From Xenorhabdus doucetiae (GTDB lineage Bacteria; Pseudomonadota; Gammaproteobacteria; Enterobacterales; Enterobacteriaceae), in NCBI RefSeq assembly GCF_000968195.1, contig NZ_FO704550.1:3162001-3226000 (forward strand): a stretch of DNA of 64,000 bases. Direction: 5' to 3'. Below are positions 25,537 through 34,386 of the stretch, piece by piece. Within the stretch, counting starts at the first letter, position 1, and each line of letters begins with the position of its first letter. Made by a program: the position numbers and the translations under genes. A model generated the notes under the pieces. The model had not been told where the DNA came from. It did no database searches and was given only the letters and a program-made list of their open reading frames with translations.

Positions 25537-27384
25537 TTACATCACCAAACGGCGGATGTCGCTCATCAATTGATTAATATAAGTGATGAAGCGTGCACCA
25601 TCAGCCCCGTCGATCACACGGTGGTCGAAAGACAGAGACATCGGCAGGATCAGGCGCGGAACGAATTCTTTGCCATTCCAGACCGGTTTCATGGAAGAGC
25701 GGGACAGCCCCATGATGGCCACTTCTGGTGCATTCACAATAGGTGCAAAGCCGGTAGTACCGATACCACCAAGGCTTGAAATGGTGAAGCAGCCACCCTG
25801 CATGTCGGAAGCGGTCAGCTTACCGGCACGGGCTTTCTTGGAAACTTCAGCCAATTCTCTGGACAGTTCCATGATGCCTTTTTTGTTGACATCCTTGAAT
25901 ACCGGAACCACCAGACCGTTAGGCGTATCAACCGCGATACCGATGTTGACATATTTTTTCAGGATCAGCTTCTGGCCATCTTCAGAAATGGAGCTGTTAA
26001 AGCGCGGCATGGCTTCCAGTGCTTTCGCAGCCGCTTTCATGACGAAGACCAGCGGAGTGATCTTCACGCCAAGCTGTTTCTTCTCAGCTTCTTTGTTCTG
26101 CTGTTTACGGAACTCTTCAACTTCAGTGATATCCGCTTCATCGAACAGGTTAACGTGAGGGATCATGACCCAGTTGCGGCTGAGGTTCGCACCAGAAATT
26201 TTCTGGATACGGCTCATTTCAACTTCTTCGATTTCACCGAACTTGCTGAAATCAACTTTTGGCCAAGGCAGCATACCCGGCAAACCGCCACCCGCAGCCG
26301 CAGGTGCAGCTTCCGCACGTTTAATCGCCTCTTTCACGTAAGCCTGAACGTCTTCACGCAGGATGCGACCCTTACGGCCAGTGCCTTTTACTTTCGCCAG
26401 ATTGACGCCGAATTCACGCGCCAGACGACGGATAACCGGCGTGGCATGAACGTAAGCGTCATTTTCGGCAAATTCATTTTTACCTTCTGCTGGTTTGCTT
26501 GCTGCCGGTGCTGAGGCGGCTTTCGCCGGTTCAGCCGCAGGTGCTGGAGCCGCCGCAGGTGCTGCACCCGCCACCTCGAACACCATGATCAGAGAACCGG
26601 TTTTCACTTTATCGCCGGTCGCGATCTTGATCTCTTTCACTGTACCCGCGAATGGCGCAGGGACTTCCATTGAAGCCTTGTCACCTTCAACCGTGATCAG
26701 TGACTGTTCTTCGGCAACGGTATCACCCACTTTGACCATGATTTCAGTCACTTCAACTTCGTCACCACCGATATCCGGTACGTTGACTTCTTTTGCCGCA
26801 GAGGCCGCAGGCGCTGCTGCCGGAGCCGCTGCTACTGGTGCTGCGCCAGAACCTGCGACTTCGAATACCATGATCAGAGAACCGGTTTTTACTTTATCGC
26901 CAGTCGCGATTTTGATCTCTTTCACTGTACCCGCGAATGGTGCAGGAACTTCCATCGAAGCCTTGTCACCTTCAACCGTGATCAGTGACTGCTCTTCAGT
27001 CACCGTATCACCCACTTTGACCATGATTTCGGTTACTTCAACTTCATCACCACCAATATCTGGTACATTGACTTCTTTGCTTTCCACTGCTGCCGGTGCC
27101 GCTACTGGCGCTGGCGCTGCTTGCTGGGCAGGCGCAGCTTCTGCTGCACCGTTTGCGGATTCAAAAATCATAATCAGTTTGCCGGTCTCAACTTTATCGC
27201 CAACTGCAACTTTGATTTCTTTCACCACACCCGCCTGTGGCGATGGGACTTCCATGGAAGCCTTATCACCTTCAACGGTGATCAGTGACTGTTCTGCTTC
27301 TACTGTGTCACCGACTTTCACCAGAATCTCGGTCACTTCAACTTCATCTGCCCCAATATCAGGCACATTAATTTCGATAGACAT
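25537..27384 (-). CDS. aceF: Pyruvate dehydrogenase E2, dihydrolipoamide acetyltransferase
   Basis: Core of the pyruvate dehydrogenase complex; moves the acetyl group from E1 to CoA. The 615-residue product has three lipoyl domains with lipoyl lysines K41, K141 and K236 (EGDKASMEV each time), joined by Ala/Pro-rich linkers, then an E3-binding domain (about 320-360, VIRRLAREFGVNLAKVKGTG) and the catalytic domain with H588 in SFDHRVIDGADGA. Domains 2 and 3 are almost identical at protein and DNA level. It lies 13 bases after aceE. Confidence 0.97.
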   Translation of the reverse strand: MSIEINVPDIGADEVEVTEILVKVGDTVEAEQSLITVEGDKASMEVPSPQAGVVKEIKVAVGDKVETGKLIMIFESANGAAEAAPAQQAAPAPVAAPAAVESKEVNVPDIGGDEVEVTEIMVKVGDTVTEEQSLITVEGDKASMEVPAPFAGTVKEIKIATGDKVKTGSLIMVFEVAGSGAAPVAAAPAAAPAASAAKEVNVPDIGGDEVEVTEIMVKVGDTVAEEQSLITVEGDKASMEVPAPFAGTVKEIKIATGDKVKTGSLIMVFEVAGAAPAAAPAPAAEPAKAASAPAASKPAEGKNEFAENDAYVHATPVIRRLAREFGVNLAKVKGTGRKGRILREDVQAYVKEAIKRAEAAPAAAGGGLPGMLPWPKVDFSKFGEIEEVEMSRIQKISGANLSRNWVMIPHVNLFDEADITEVEEFRKQQNKEAEKKQLGVKITPLVFVMKAAAKALEAMPRFNSSISEDGQKLILKKYVNIGIAVDTPNGLVVPVFKDVNKKGIMELSRELAEVSKKARAGKLTASDMQGGCFTISSLGGIGTTGFAPIVNAPEVAIMGLSRSSMKPVWNGKEFVPRLILPMSLSFDHRVIDGADGARFITYINQLMSDIRRLVM

Positions 27385-27397
27385 GAATCTTTACCTC

Positions 27398-30061
27398 TTA
27401 TGCCAGACGTGGGTTAACTTTTTCTGGGTTGATGTTGTATTTATTGATAGCTTCTTCAACGACTTTCACATCAACTTCGCCACGTTTAGCCAGTTCACCC
27501 AGCGCTGCAACAACCACATAAGAAGCATCAACTTCAAAGTGATGACGCAGGTTTTCACGGCTGTCAGAACGACCGAAACCGTCAGTACCCAGTACACGGA
27601 ACTCGCTTGAAGGCACAAAGTTACGCACTTGTTCTGCAAACAGTTTCATGTAGTCAGTGGAAGCAACCGCTGGCGCTTCGTTCATGATCTGAGCAATATA
27701 AGGAACGCGAGGTTCTTCTGATGGATGCAGCATGTTCCAACGCTCACAATCCTGACCATCACGAGCCAGTTCAGTGAAGGAAGTTACGCTGTAGACGTCT
27801 GAGCCAACGCCGTATTCCGCAGACAGGATCTTCGCGGCTTCACGAACATGACGCAGGATAGAACCAGAACCCAGCAACTGCACTTTACCTTTCTCGCCTT
27901 CCAGGCTTTCCAGCTTGTAGATACCTTTACGGATACCTTCTTCAGCCCCTTGCGGCATAGCTGGCATGTGGTAGTTTTCGTTCAGAGTGGTGATGTAGTA
28001 GTAGATATTCTCTTGTTTCTCACCATACATACGCTCCAGACCATCATGCATGATAACAGCCACTTCATAAGCGAATGCAGGGTCATAAGAGATACAGTTA
28101 GGAATAGTCAGGGACTGAATGTGGCTGTGACCATCTTCGTGCTGCAAACCTTCACCGTTCAGCGTGGTACGACCAGAAGTCCCACCCACCAGGAAGCCAC
28201 GAGCTTGTTGGTCACCTGCTGCCCAGCACAGATCACCGATACGCTGGAACCCGAACATGGAGTAGTAGATATAGAACGGGATCATTGGCAGGTTGTTGGT
28301 GCTGTAAGACGTTGCCGCCGCCAGCCAAGATGAAGCCGCACCCAGTTCGTTGATACCTTCTTGCAGGATCTGACCTTTTGCATCTTCTTTATAGTATGCA
28401 ACCTGCTCACGGTCTTGCGGCGTATACTGCTGACCATTCGGGCTGTAGATACCGATTTGACGGAACAGACCTTCCATACCGAAGGTACGTGCTTCGTCAG
28501 CAATGATTGGAACCAGACGATCTTTGATCGACTTGTTCTTCAGCATGACATTCAGCGCACGAACGAAAGCGATAGTGGTAGAAATTTCTTTGGATTGTTC
28601 TTCCAACAGGGAGCTGAATTCTTCCAGCGCTGGGATTTCCAGTTTCTCGTCGAAGTTCACGCGACGGCTTGGCAGGTAACCACCCAGTGCATTACGGCGC
28701 TCATGCAGGTATTTAGATTCTTCAGAATCTTTATCGAAAGTCACGTATGGCAGGCTGTCGATCTGTTCGTCAGAGACAGGCACATTGAAACGATCGCGGA
28801 AGTGGCGAACGCCTTCCATGTTCATTTTCTTGACCTGATGGGCAATGTTTTTACCTTCAGCGGTATCACCCATGCCGTAACCTTTGATGGTCTGAGCCAG
28901 GATGACCGTTGGTTGACCCGTAGTATTCTGTGCTTTATTCAGTGCAGCATAAACTTTCTTCGGATCATGACCACCACGGTTCAGTGCCCAAATTTCGTCA
29001 TCAGTCATATCTTTGACCAATGCAGCCGTTTCTGGGTAACGGCCGAAGAAGTGCTCACGGACATAAGCGCCATCTTTGGACTTGAATGTCTGGTAGTCGC
29101 CATCCAGGGTTTCGTTCATCAATTGAACCAGTTTACCGCTGGTGTCTTTACGCAGCAGTGCGTCCCAACGCTCACCCCACAGGACTTTCAGTACCTGCCA
29201 GCCAGCACCGGCGAAGATGCCTTCCAGTTCGTTAACAATTTTGCCGTTACCGGTGACTGGGCCATCCAGACGCTGCAAGTTACAGTTGATGATGAAGACC
29301 AGATTATCCAGTTTCTCACGGGTTGCGATAGTGATCGCACCTTTGGATTCTGGCTCATCCATTTCACCGTCGCCCAAGAAAGCGTAAACAGTTTGTTTAG
29401 AGGTATCTTTCAGGCCACGATGTTCCAGATATTTCAGGAACTTAGCCTGATAAATCGCGGAGATTGGACCCAGACCCATTGAAACAGTCGGGAACTGCCA
29501 GAAGTCAGGCATCAGTTTTGGATGCGGGTAAGAAGACAGGCCATTACCCCCGATTTCCTGACGGAAGTTGTTCATCTGCTCTTCAGTCAGACGACCTTCA
29601 AGGAATGCACGTGCGTAAACGCCCGGAGAAATGTGGCCCTGGAAGTACACCAAGTCGCCGCCATCATTTTCATTACGAGCGCGGAAGAAGTGGTTAAAAC
29701 AAACGTCATAAACAGTAGCGGAAGACTGGAATGAAGCCATGTGACCACCCAGTTCCAGATCTTTTTTGGATGCACGCAGAACGGTCATCACGGCATTCCA
29801 GCGGATAGCAGAGCGGATACGACGCTCTAAATCCATGTTGCCAGGGTAAGCAGGCTCATCTTCAACAGGAATGGTGTTGATGTAATCGCGGCTTGCAGTA
29901 CCTGCGGCAACGCTAACGCCACCTTTACGAGCTTCATTCAAAACCTGATCAATCAGGAACTGAGCACGCTCAACACCTTCTTCACGGATGACCGATTCGA
30001 TCGCCTGTAACCAATCGCGAGTTTCGATCGGGTCCACGTCATTTTTCAAAATATCTGACAT
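27398..30061 (-). CDS. aceE: Pyruvate dehydrogenase E1 component
   Basis: Thiamine-diphosphate-dependent decarboxylation of pyruvate and acetylation of the lipoyl arm of AceF. The 887-residue product has the same length as E. coli AceE. The ThDP motif is GDGEMDEPE, with the second-half signatures GAASSWLAAATSYS and GRTTLNGEGLQHEDGHSH. The N-terminal MSDILKNDVDPIETRDW binds E2. It follows pdhR after a 241-base gap that contains a large stem-loop. Confidence 0.98.
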   Translation of the reverse strand: MSDILKNDVDPIETRDWLQAIESVIREEGVERAQFLIDQVLNEARKGGVSVAAGTASRDYINTIPVEDEPAYPGNMDLERRIRSAIRWNAVMTVLRASKKDLELGGHMASFQSSATVYDVCFNHFFRARNENDGGDLVYFQGHISPGVYARAFLEGRLTEEQMNNFRQEIGGNGLSSYPHPKLMPDFWQFPTVSMGLGPISAIYQAKFLKYLEHRGLKDTSKQTVYAFLGDGEMDEPESKGAITIATREKLDNLVFIINCNLQRLDGPVTGNGKIVNELEGIFAGAGWQVLKVLWGERWDALLRKDTSGKLVQLMNETLDGDYQTFKSKDGAYVREHFFGRYPETAALVKDMTDDEIWALNRGGHDPKKVYAALNKAQNTTGQPTVILAQTIKGYGMGDTAEGKNIAHQVKKMNMEGVRHFRDRFNVPVSDEQIDSLPYVTFDKDSEESKYLHERRNALGGYLPSRRVNFDEKLEIPALEEFSSLLEEQSKEISTTIAFVRALNVMLKNKSIKDRLVPIIADEARTFGMEGLFRQIGIYSPNGQQYTPQDREQVAYYKEDAKGQILQEGINELGAASSWLAAATSYSTNNLPMIPFYIYYSMFGFQRIGDLCWAAGDQQARGFLVGGTSGRTTLNGEGLQHEDGHSHIQSLTIPNCISYDPAFAYEVAVIMHDGLERMYGEKQENIYYYITTLNENYHMPAMPQGAEEGIRKGIYKLESLEGEKGKVQLLGSGSILRHVREAAKILSAEYGVGSDVYSVTSFTELARDGQDCERWNMLHPSEEPRVPYIAQIMNEAPAVASTDYMKLFAEQVRNFVPSSEFRVLGTDGFGRSDSRENLRHHFEVDASYVVVAALGELAKRGEVDVKVVEEAINKYNINPEKVNPRLA

Positions 30062-30103
30062 GGTGTATTCCTTATCTGTTATCTATTTCTAATGGTTATT
30101 GGA

Positions 30104-30160
30104 GCCTATCTTCTGGTCATACCCTTTGACGAAACTGCCTGTTATGACCGGAAGATAGGC
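30104..30160 (-). other. Large stem-loop in the pdhR-aceE intergenic region
   Basis: 18 bases at 30104-30121 pair with 30143-30160 with a single mismatch (G-T type), around a 21-base loop, about 43 bases before the aceE start codon. No T-run follows on the minus strand, so it does not look like an intrinsic terminator. A role in processing, stability or translation of aceE mRNA is inferred. Confidence 0.6.
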
Positions 30161-30302
30161 CCTGCTGTATATTGCCGCTAAAACTCTTGGATAAAGAGTC
30201 GACGAACTGTACAAACGCAGCAGTCAGGATCTGTACAGTCAAGTTTAGAACCTACCCCATTCGGGAATTTAATTTGTCTATGACGCCCCAAGGGACAGGT
30301 TC

Positions 30303-31067
30303 TTATTCCTGATGTTGCTGGAGCCGCCTCAATGAACGCTCACGCCGAGTCTGTTCACGAGTCAGATCCAATAAAACTTCTTCAATAAAGGCCAAATGGC
30401 GATGCGAAGCCTCACGGGCTTTTTCCGGTTCTCTCGCCATGATAGAGTGAAAAATCTCAGCCCTATGGTCACTGACGGCCGCCAGCATTTCTTTACGGGT
30501 ATAGATGACATCAAAATTGCGCCTGATATTTTGTTCTAACATAGGGATCATACAGCGCAATAAATGCAGCAATACCACGTTATGGGCAGCTTCCGTGACA
30601 ACAAGCTGATATTGCAGGACAGCATCAGATTCCGCATTCACATCACCACTTTGCTGTGCGACTTGGATCGCGAGATGGCTTTGCTCAATGCGTTTGAAAT
30701 CCTCATCAGTTCCCCTAAGGGCGGCATAATAAGCCGCAATCCCCTCTAGCGCATGGCGCGCTTCAAGGAGATCGAACTGGGATTCTTGATTCTCTGCAAT
30801 AAGTTGGGCAAGCGGGTCGCTGAAACTCTGCCACAGATTGTTCTGTACGAAAGTTCCTCCCCCTTGACGACGGAAAAGAAAGCCTTTGGCTTCCAATTTT
30901 TGAATGGCTTCGCGCAATGAAGGACGTGATACTTCAAACTGCTTTGCCAGCTCACGCTCAGGCAGCAGTTTTTCTCCCGGGCGTAGCGAGCCTTCGAGAA
31001 TGAGCTGTTCAAGACGCTGCTCAATCACATCTGATAACTTTGGTTGGCGAATCTTGCTATAGGCCAT
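30303..31067 (-). CDS. pdhR: Pyruvate-responsive GntR-type repressor PdhR
   Basis: Represses its own operon (pdhR-aceEF-lpdA) and other respiratory genes; pyruvate releases it. The 254-residue product has the winged HTH (ERELAKQFEVSRPSLREAIQ, about 42-61) and the FadR-type C-terminal helical domain with metal-binding His residues in DHRAEIFHSI. A perfect palindromic PdhR box lies about 100 bases upstream of its start. Confidence 0.97.
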   Translation of the reverse strand: MAYSKIRQPKLSDVIEQRLEQLILEGSLRPGEKLLPERELAKQFEVSRPSLREAIQKLEAKGFLFRRQGGGTFVQNNLWQSFSDPLAQLIAENQESQFDLLEARHALEGIAAYYAALRGTDEDFKRIEQSHLAIQVAQQSGDVNAESDAVLQYQLVVTEAAHNVVLLHLLRCMIPMLEQNIRRNFDVIYTRKEMLAAVSDHRAEIFHSIMAREPEKAREASHRHLAFIEEVLLDLTREQTRRERSLRRLQQHQE

Positions 31068-31165
31068 ATCTGCTGTAAGCCATTCAATGAGTCAATGTTG
31101 CTTCGGGCTATATACTCTACTCAACTAAGCGTCAGTCACTAAACTCTGGCTAATGGGCCAAAGTC

Positions 31166-31182
31166 AATTGGTAATACCAATT
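31166..31182 (-). promoter_or_regulatory. PdhR operator
   Basis: AATTGGTAATACCAATT is a perfect 17-base palindrome and matches the established PdhR consensus ATTGGTnnnACCAAT. It lies upstream of pdhR, so the operon is autoregulated as in E. coli. Confidence 0.93.
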
Positions 31183-31619
31183 TAGAGTACAGGGTCTTAA
31201 AGTAACAAAGTATTCACTAGCTGTCTATAAAGACCTTGAGCTAAATCATAAAAATCTGCAAATTTTAACAAACTATTTTAAATTTTATCAGAAAATTATA
31301 ACCGGAGAGTACTTTTTAGGCGGGCAATCTGATGGTATTTAACGTTCGTATAACGCATAGATGAGAAAAATCAATCAGTAACCATTTTAAAAATATAACC
31401 CCCATCAACTTCAAGTTACAGCTTTCAAGATGAAAGCTGCTTATTAACGCCATAAAAAAATTCCCGATAACAGCATTTCATTGCCATAACCAGGAATTAG
31501 CCACTCATAAATTGTAGTTTATTAATGTTAATGATGAGTTCAATCTTCATGCTCTAACTGTTAAAAATACAATGTTAATCATAAATTTTAATGATAATTA
31601 TTTATATATTATCTAAAAA
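31183..31619. other. AT-rich junction between the pdh operon and accessory insert
   Basis: No credible gene. The part next to pdhR probably holds its promoter. At 31394-31450 there is an ERIC-type left end followed by a small hairpin. In E. coli the permease gene aroP sits at this place; it is absent here. Confidence 0.5.
31394..31450. repeat. Solo ERIC-type end with attached hairpin
   Basis: TATAACCCCCATCAACTTCA followed by AGTTACAG resembles the left end of the ERIC-like family (TATACCCAATAGATTTCAAG), then a CAGCTTTC/GAAAGCTG hairpin. The arrangement resembles the left half of the element at 39979-40083. No right end was seen. Confidence 0.4.
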
Positions 31620-31857
31620 TTATTGCCCCGTATATAATGGCAAATCAGGAATATCATCAAAATTAGTATCTTTCTTTGCCATTACAAGTGTAGGATCGGG
31701 AAAATATCCGGAATTATTATAAACTCTAAAATCCAAATTCAGGCAGCCCATAAAATGAAATTTCACAATGATTTTTATCAAAGATAGAAAATGGGAAACT
31801 AAAGTAAATATCAATTTTCTGTTCTAAATCACTATTTATATTTACAATCAACATCAC
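31620..31857 (-). pseudogene. Decayed paralogue of the aegerolysin-like gene
   Basis: A 3' remnant. In one frame it reads QKIDIYFSFPFSIFDKNHC, then a stop near 31726. In the next frame it continues DFRVYNNSGYFPDPTLV and ends DDIPDLPLYTGQ. Read together this follows the C-terminal 75 residues of the upstream intact gene: YIDINFGSPYIGQPVCN, then the tail MDNLPDLPEHNE. So this is a tandem copy lacking its 5' half and carrying a frameshift. It begins right after the intact gene stops. Confidence 0.6.
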
Positions 31858-31867
31858 TATTATCTTA

Positions 31868-32341
31868 TTATTCATTATGCTCTGGCAAATCAGGAAGATT
31901 ATCCATATCAGTAGTACCTGGTGGCGCCAATATAATTATAGCATTGAACACACCAGATATTGGAAAATTCACAGAATATAATAGATCGTATTTCCCAAGT
32001 GGGTATTGTTGATCACCATACTGTAAATAACAATAAACATTACAAACAGGTTGACCAATATAAGGTGAACCAAAATTTATATCTATATATTGTGGAAAAT
32101 GAAGCTTGCCATCAAATTTATCGATGAATTCATACTTTATCTTTCCTGATACTCCCTTAAAAACATACCTACCCCAACAACATGTTACTTTTTTTTGAGA
32201 AGGAATAAGATGTTGCGGGTATTTGTTCCAATACCCTGAATTCAATTTTGCCTCTATTAGTTTAAATGAATGTTCAGTATAATTTTTAATTGTAATAACC
32301 TCATCATTACAATAATAATATTGCACATCATAATCTTTCAT
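31868..32341 (-). CDS. Aegerolysin-like protein (Cry34/Gpp34-type), putative
   Basis: 157 residues, no signal peptide, rich in aromatic residues. The pattern fits the aegerolysin beta-sandwich family, which includes insecticidal Cry34 and fungal ostreolysin: VITIKNYTEHSFKL, then LNSGYWNKYP, GVSGKIKYEF and IDINFGSPYIGQ. By memory these parallel Cry34 segments such as KLDGGRWRTSP, GTEGTIYYSI and LYFDNPFAGSN in order and spacing. Members bind membranes and often act with a pore-forming partner; none is visible here. A C-terminal acidic/proline tail extends beyond the usual domain. ATG 32341 has GAGGG eight bases upstream. It is AT-rich and in the position of aroP. The assignment rests on motif order, not on a search. 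Confidence 0.5.
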   Translation of the reverse strand: MKDYDVQYYYCNDEVITIKNYTEHSFKLIEAKLNSGYWNKYPQHLIPSQKKVTCCWGRYVFKGVSGKIKYEFIDKFDGKLHFPQYIDINFGSPYIGQPVCNVYCYLQYGDQQYPLGKYDLLYSVNFPISGVFNAIIILAPPGTTDMDNLPDLPEHNE

Positions 32342-32683
32342 AATTTTACCCTCAAATAAAAAATGACAACTCCCTTATCTTTAAATTAGTACATTTCCAC
32401 AGAATGTCAAAATATCACCTAAAATAAAAAAACGTTCAGTGATAACTTAATAAAAAATTTTACTTATATAATAAAACCCCATTATATTAACAAAATAAAT
32501 AACAACACCCAACACTCGGAATAACGAAATAACGAAATAACATAAAGATAAAAAAAGAAAATATATTATTCAACAATAATCAACAAATGAAAAACTGAAA
32601 TTATTCTGCACAATCATGTGTAAATAAAATAACAAAGATAGGGAACAGATGATTGCTAACACCAGCTCCCGATCCTTTCATTG
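32342..32683. other. Very AT-rich spacer with short tandem repeat
   Basis: 342 bases between the aegerolysin-like gene and ampE, with no credible gene. Around 32518-32545 the unit AATAACGAA repeats about two and a half times. It likely contains the promoter of the accessory gene, but I cannot place it. Confidence 0.45.
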
Positions 32684-33538
32684 TTAAACTAATGCGCCAT
32701 AAATCGTTAACAATGCAACAATAATCACAATAGTAAAAGTCGCCTTTTTTGCTAATGTTACCGCAGCAACAGGGGTTTCTACCGGATTAAGATGAGGCTC
32801 CTTGCTTAAGGCAAATTGAGCCAATTGACTGACGACCTTGTATTGCGATGAGCGAAAATCAGTAAGTGATGCAATCCAAGCGGGTAAGGCTTTCTCACCA
32901 TGCCCTAATAAAGCATAGGTAATACCCGCCAAACGTGCCGGAAGCCAATCCAGCCAATGCAATATGCCATCAACGCCCGATTGTGCTCTCTGCACTGCGG
33001 TGGCATGCTGTGCCAACCAGCCTTGGTAAGCGCTAAGGCAGCCATACCCCATCAAAATAGCCGGCCCCCATTTACCCAACACAGCCAACCAAAAAATAGG
33101 AGCAAGATAATAACGAAAATTTGTCCAGATCAATGAATTCTGTATCTCGCGCAACCGCTCCTCTTTTGTGGTATCAGGTAACGTTCCCTGAATCCTCGTC
33201 AGACGGGCAAGGTAGTTATTCTGCTGTTCAAGATCAGCTTGACGCACAGCCTGGAGATATCCACGGTAATCATGACGCAGCCCACCTGCACCAATACATA
33301 ACAAACTGATAATAATACCTAGCACAATGGCGGGAATGCCAAAAGCAACAGCGCTGAAAATATCAATCAGTTTCCACGTTAATAAGGCGACCAGCAAGGT
33401 CATACCCAGACTGCCCCATAGTGAATGTGACCTGAGTCTGACAAAAAACGGTGCTAAATAGCGTCCCAGTTGCCAGTGATCTCCCAACTTAAAAACACGT
33501 TCCCATGCCAGTATTAATAATAGAATAAAGAGAGTCAT
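32684..33538 (-). CDS. ampE: Inner membrane protein AmpE
   Basis: 284 residues, the same length as E. coli AmpE, with several membrane helices (TLFILLLILAWERVF at the start, IVIIVALLTIYGALV at the end). AmpE has been proposed to act with AmpD in beta-lactam sensing, but its biochemical role is unclear. Its start overlaps the end of ampD by four bases, so they are translationally coupled. Confidence 0.93.
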   Translation of the reverse strand: MTLFILLLILAWERVFKLGDHWQLGRYLAPFFVRLRSHSLWGSLGMTLLVALLTWKLIDIFSAVAFGIPAIVLGIIISLLCIGAGGLRHDYRGYLQAVRQADLEQQNNYLARLTRIQGTLPDTTKEERLREIQNSLIWTNFRYYLAPIFWLAVLGKWGPAILMGYGCLSAYQGWLAQHATAVQRAQSGVDGILHWLDWLPARLAGITYALLGHGEKALPAWIASLTDFRSSQYKVVSQLAQFALSKEPHLNPVETPVAAVTLAKKATFTIVIIVALLTIYGALV

Positions 33539-34086
33539 CCAACTCGCTCCTTCAATAATTGACGGTAATGTTCCCAGTAAAAATAAGGCCCAGGATCAGT
33601 TTTCCTGCCTGGCGCGATATCACTGTGCCCGGTAATATTGTTACGAATATCAGGATATTGACTAATAAGTAGCTCAGTAACTTCGGTTAATTTAGTGTAC
33701 TGAATTTCAGTAAACTCCTCATAATCTGTGCCTTCCAGTTCGATGCCTATCGAAAAATCATTACATGTATCACGGTCACAGTAGCAAGAAACGCCAGCAT
33801 GCCAAGCTCTTTTATTAAAAGGAACATATTGCACAATCTCTCCATCACGCCGAATTAAGCAATGAGCAGAAACACACAAGTGCTTGATCTCATCAAAAAA
33901 AGGATCATCTTTAGGGTCCAGTGTTCCCATAAATAATTGATCAATATAAGGGCCACCAAACTTACCGGGAGGTAAGCTGATATTATGAATGACCAATAAT
34001 GATGGCATCTCTCCCTCTGGGCGAAGATCACAATGTGGAGAAATAACTTTTCTTACTCCCTCAATCCATCCTTCATGTAGCTTCAT
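33535..34086 (-). CDS. ampD: 1,6-anhydro-N-acetylmuramyl-L-alanine amidase AmpD
   Basis: Cytoplasmic zinc amidase of muropeptide recycling; its loss raises AmpC induction in species that have ampR-ampC. The 183-residue product keeps the zinc ligands: H34 in VIHNIS, the His of GHSDIAPGRK and the Asp of KTDPGP. The start at 34086 (MKLHEGWIEGVR) aligns with E. coli and has GGGGAG upstream; the frame is open to 34122 without conservation. Confidence 0.95.
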   Translation of the reverse strand: MKLHEGWIEGVRKVISPHCDLRPEGEMPSLLVIHNISLPPGKFGGPYIDQLFMGTLDPKDDPFFDEIKHLCVSAHCLIRRDGEIVQYVPFNKRAWHAGVSCYCDRDTCNDFSIGIELEGTDYEEFTEIQYTKLTEVTELLISQYPDIRNNITGHSDIAPGRKTDPGPYFYWEHYRQLLKERVG

Positions 34087-34178
34087 TCTTTTACTCCCCC
34101 TTAAAGTGTAACAGCTTAGCATGTTAGCGCCTTCAATCAGCCAGCCAATATTTCTGACGTTTTTTTATTTATGAGTGA

Positions 34179-34228
34179 ACTCGAAAAATTTTTGCAAAAA
34201 AATGCAACATAAGGTTATTTTTTCGAGT
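34179..34228. promoter_or_regulatory. Inverted repeat in the ampD-ppdD divergent region
   Basis: ACTCGAAAAAT (34179-34189) pairs with ATTTTTTCGAGT (34217-34228, one extra T) across a 27-base spacer containing TTTTTGCAAAAAAATGCAA. It lies between two divergent start codons (34086 and 34387). It may be an operator for either side. In E. coli ppdD is under Sxy/CRP; I did not find a clear CRP-S site. Confidence 0.35.
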
Positions 34229-34300
34229 CGGCTTCATAAATTTTACTAACGATATTTTATTTCTCTTATTTTTCTCCATGCTTATTGGCACCGACATTCA

Positions 34301-34339
34301 GACCCAATAGTTTGCAACTGAAAAGATGAAGGGGATATC
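34301..34339. repeat. Possible mini-ERIC upstream of ppdD
   Basis: ACCCAATAG followed by TGCAACTGAAAAGATGAAGG and GGATAT resembles a fused left and right ERIC end (39 bases). It lies 48 bases upstream of the ppdD start. Divergent, so low confidence. Confidence 0.35.
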
Positions 34340-34386
34340 TGCTATTGAACCTAGCAAACTGTCCAAATACACATAAAGGAGAAAAA

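Noticed and set aside
26495..27610. Long open frame on the plus strand opposite aceF (371 codons)
   Set aside because: It mirrors the Ala/Pro-rich linkers and repeated lipoyl domains of aceF in antisense. It has no ribosome site or recognisable domain.
28361..29482. Long open frame on the plus strand opposite aceE (373 codons)
   Set aside because: Antisense shadow of a strongly biased essential gene; no domain, no supported start.
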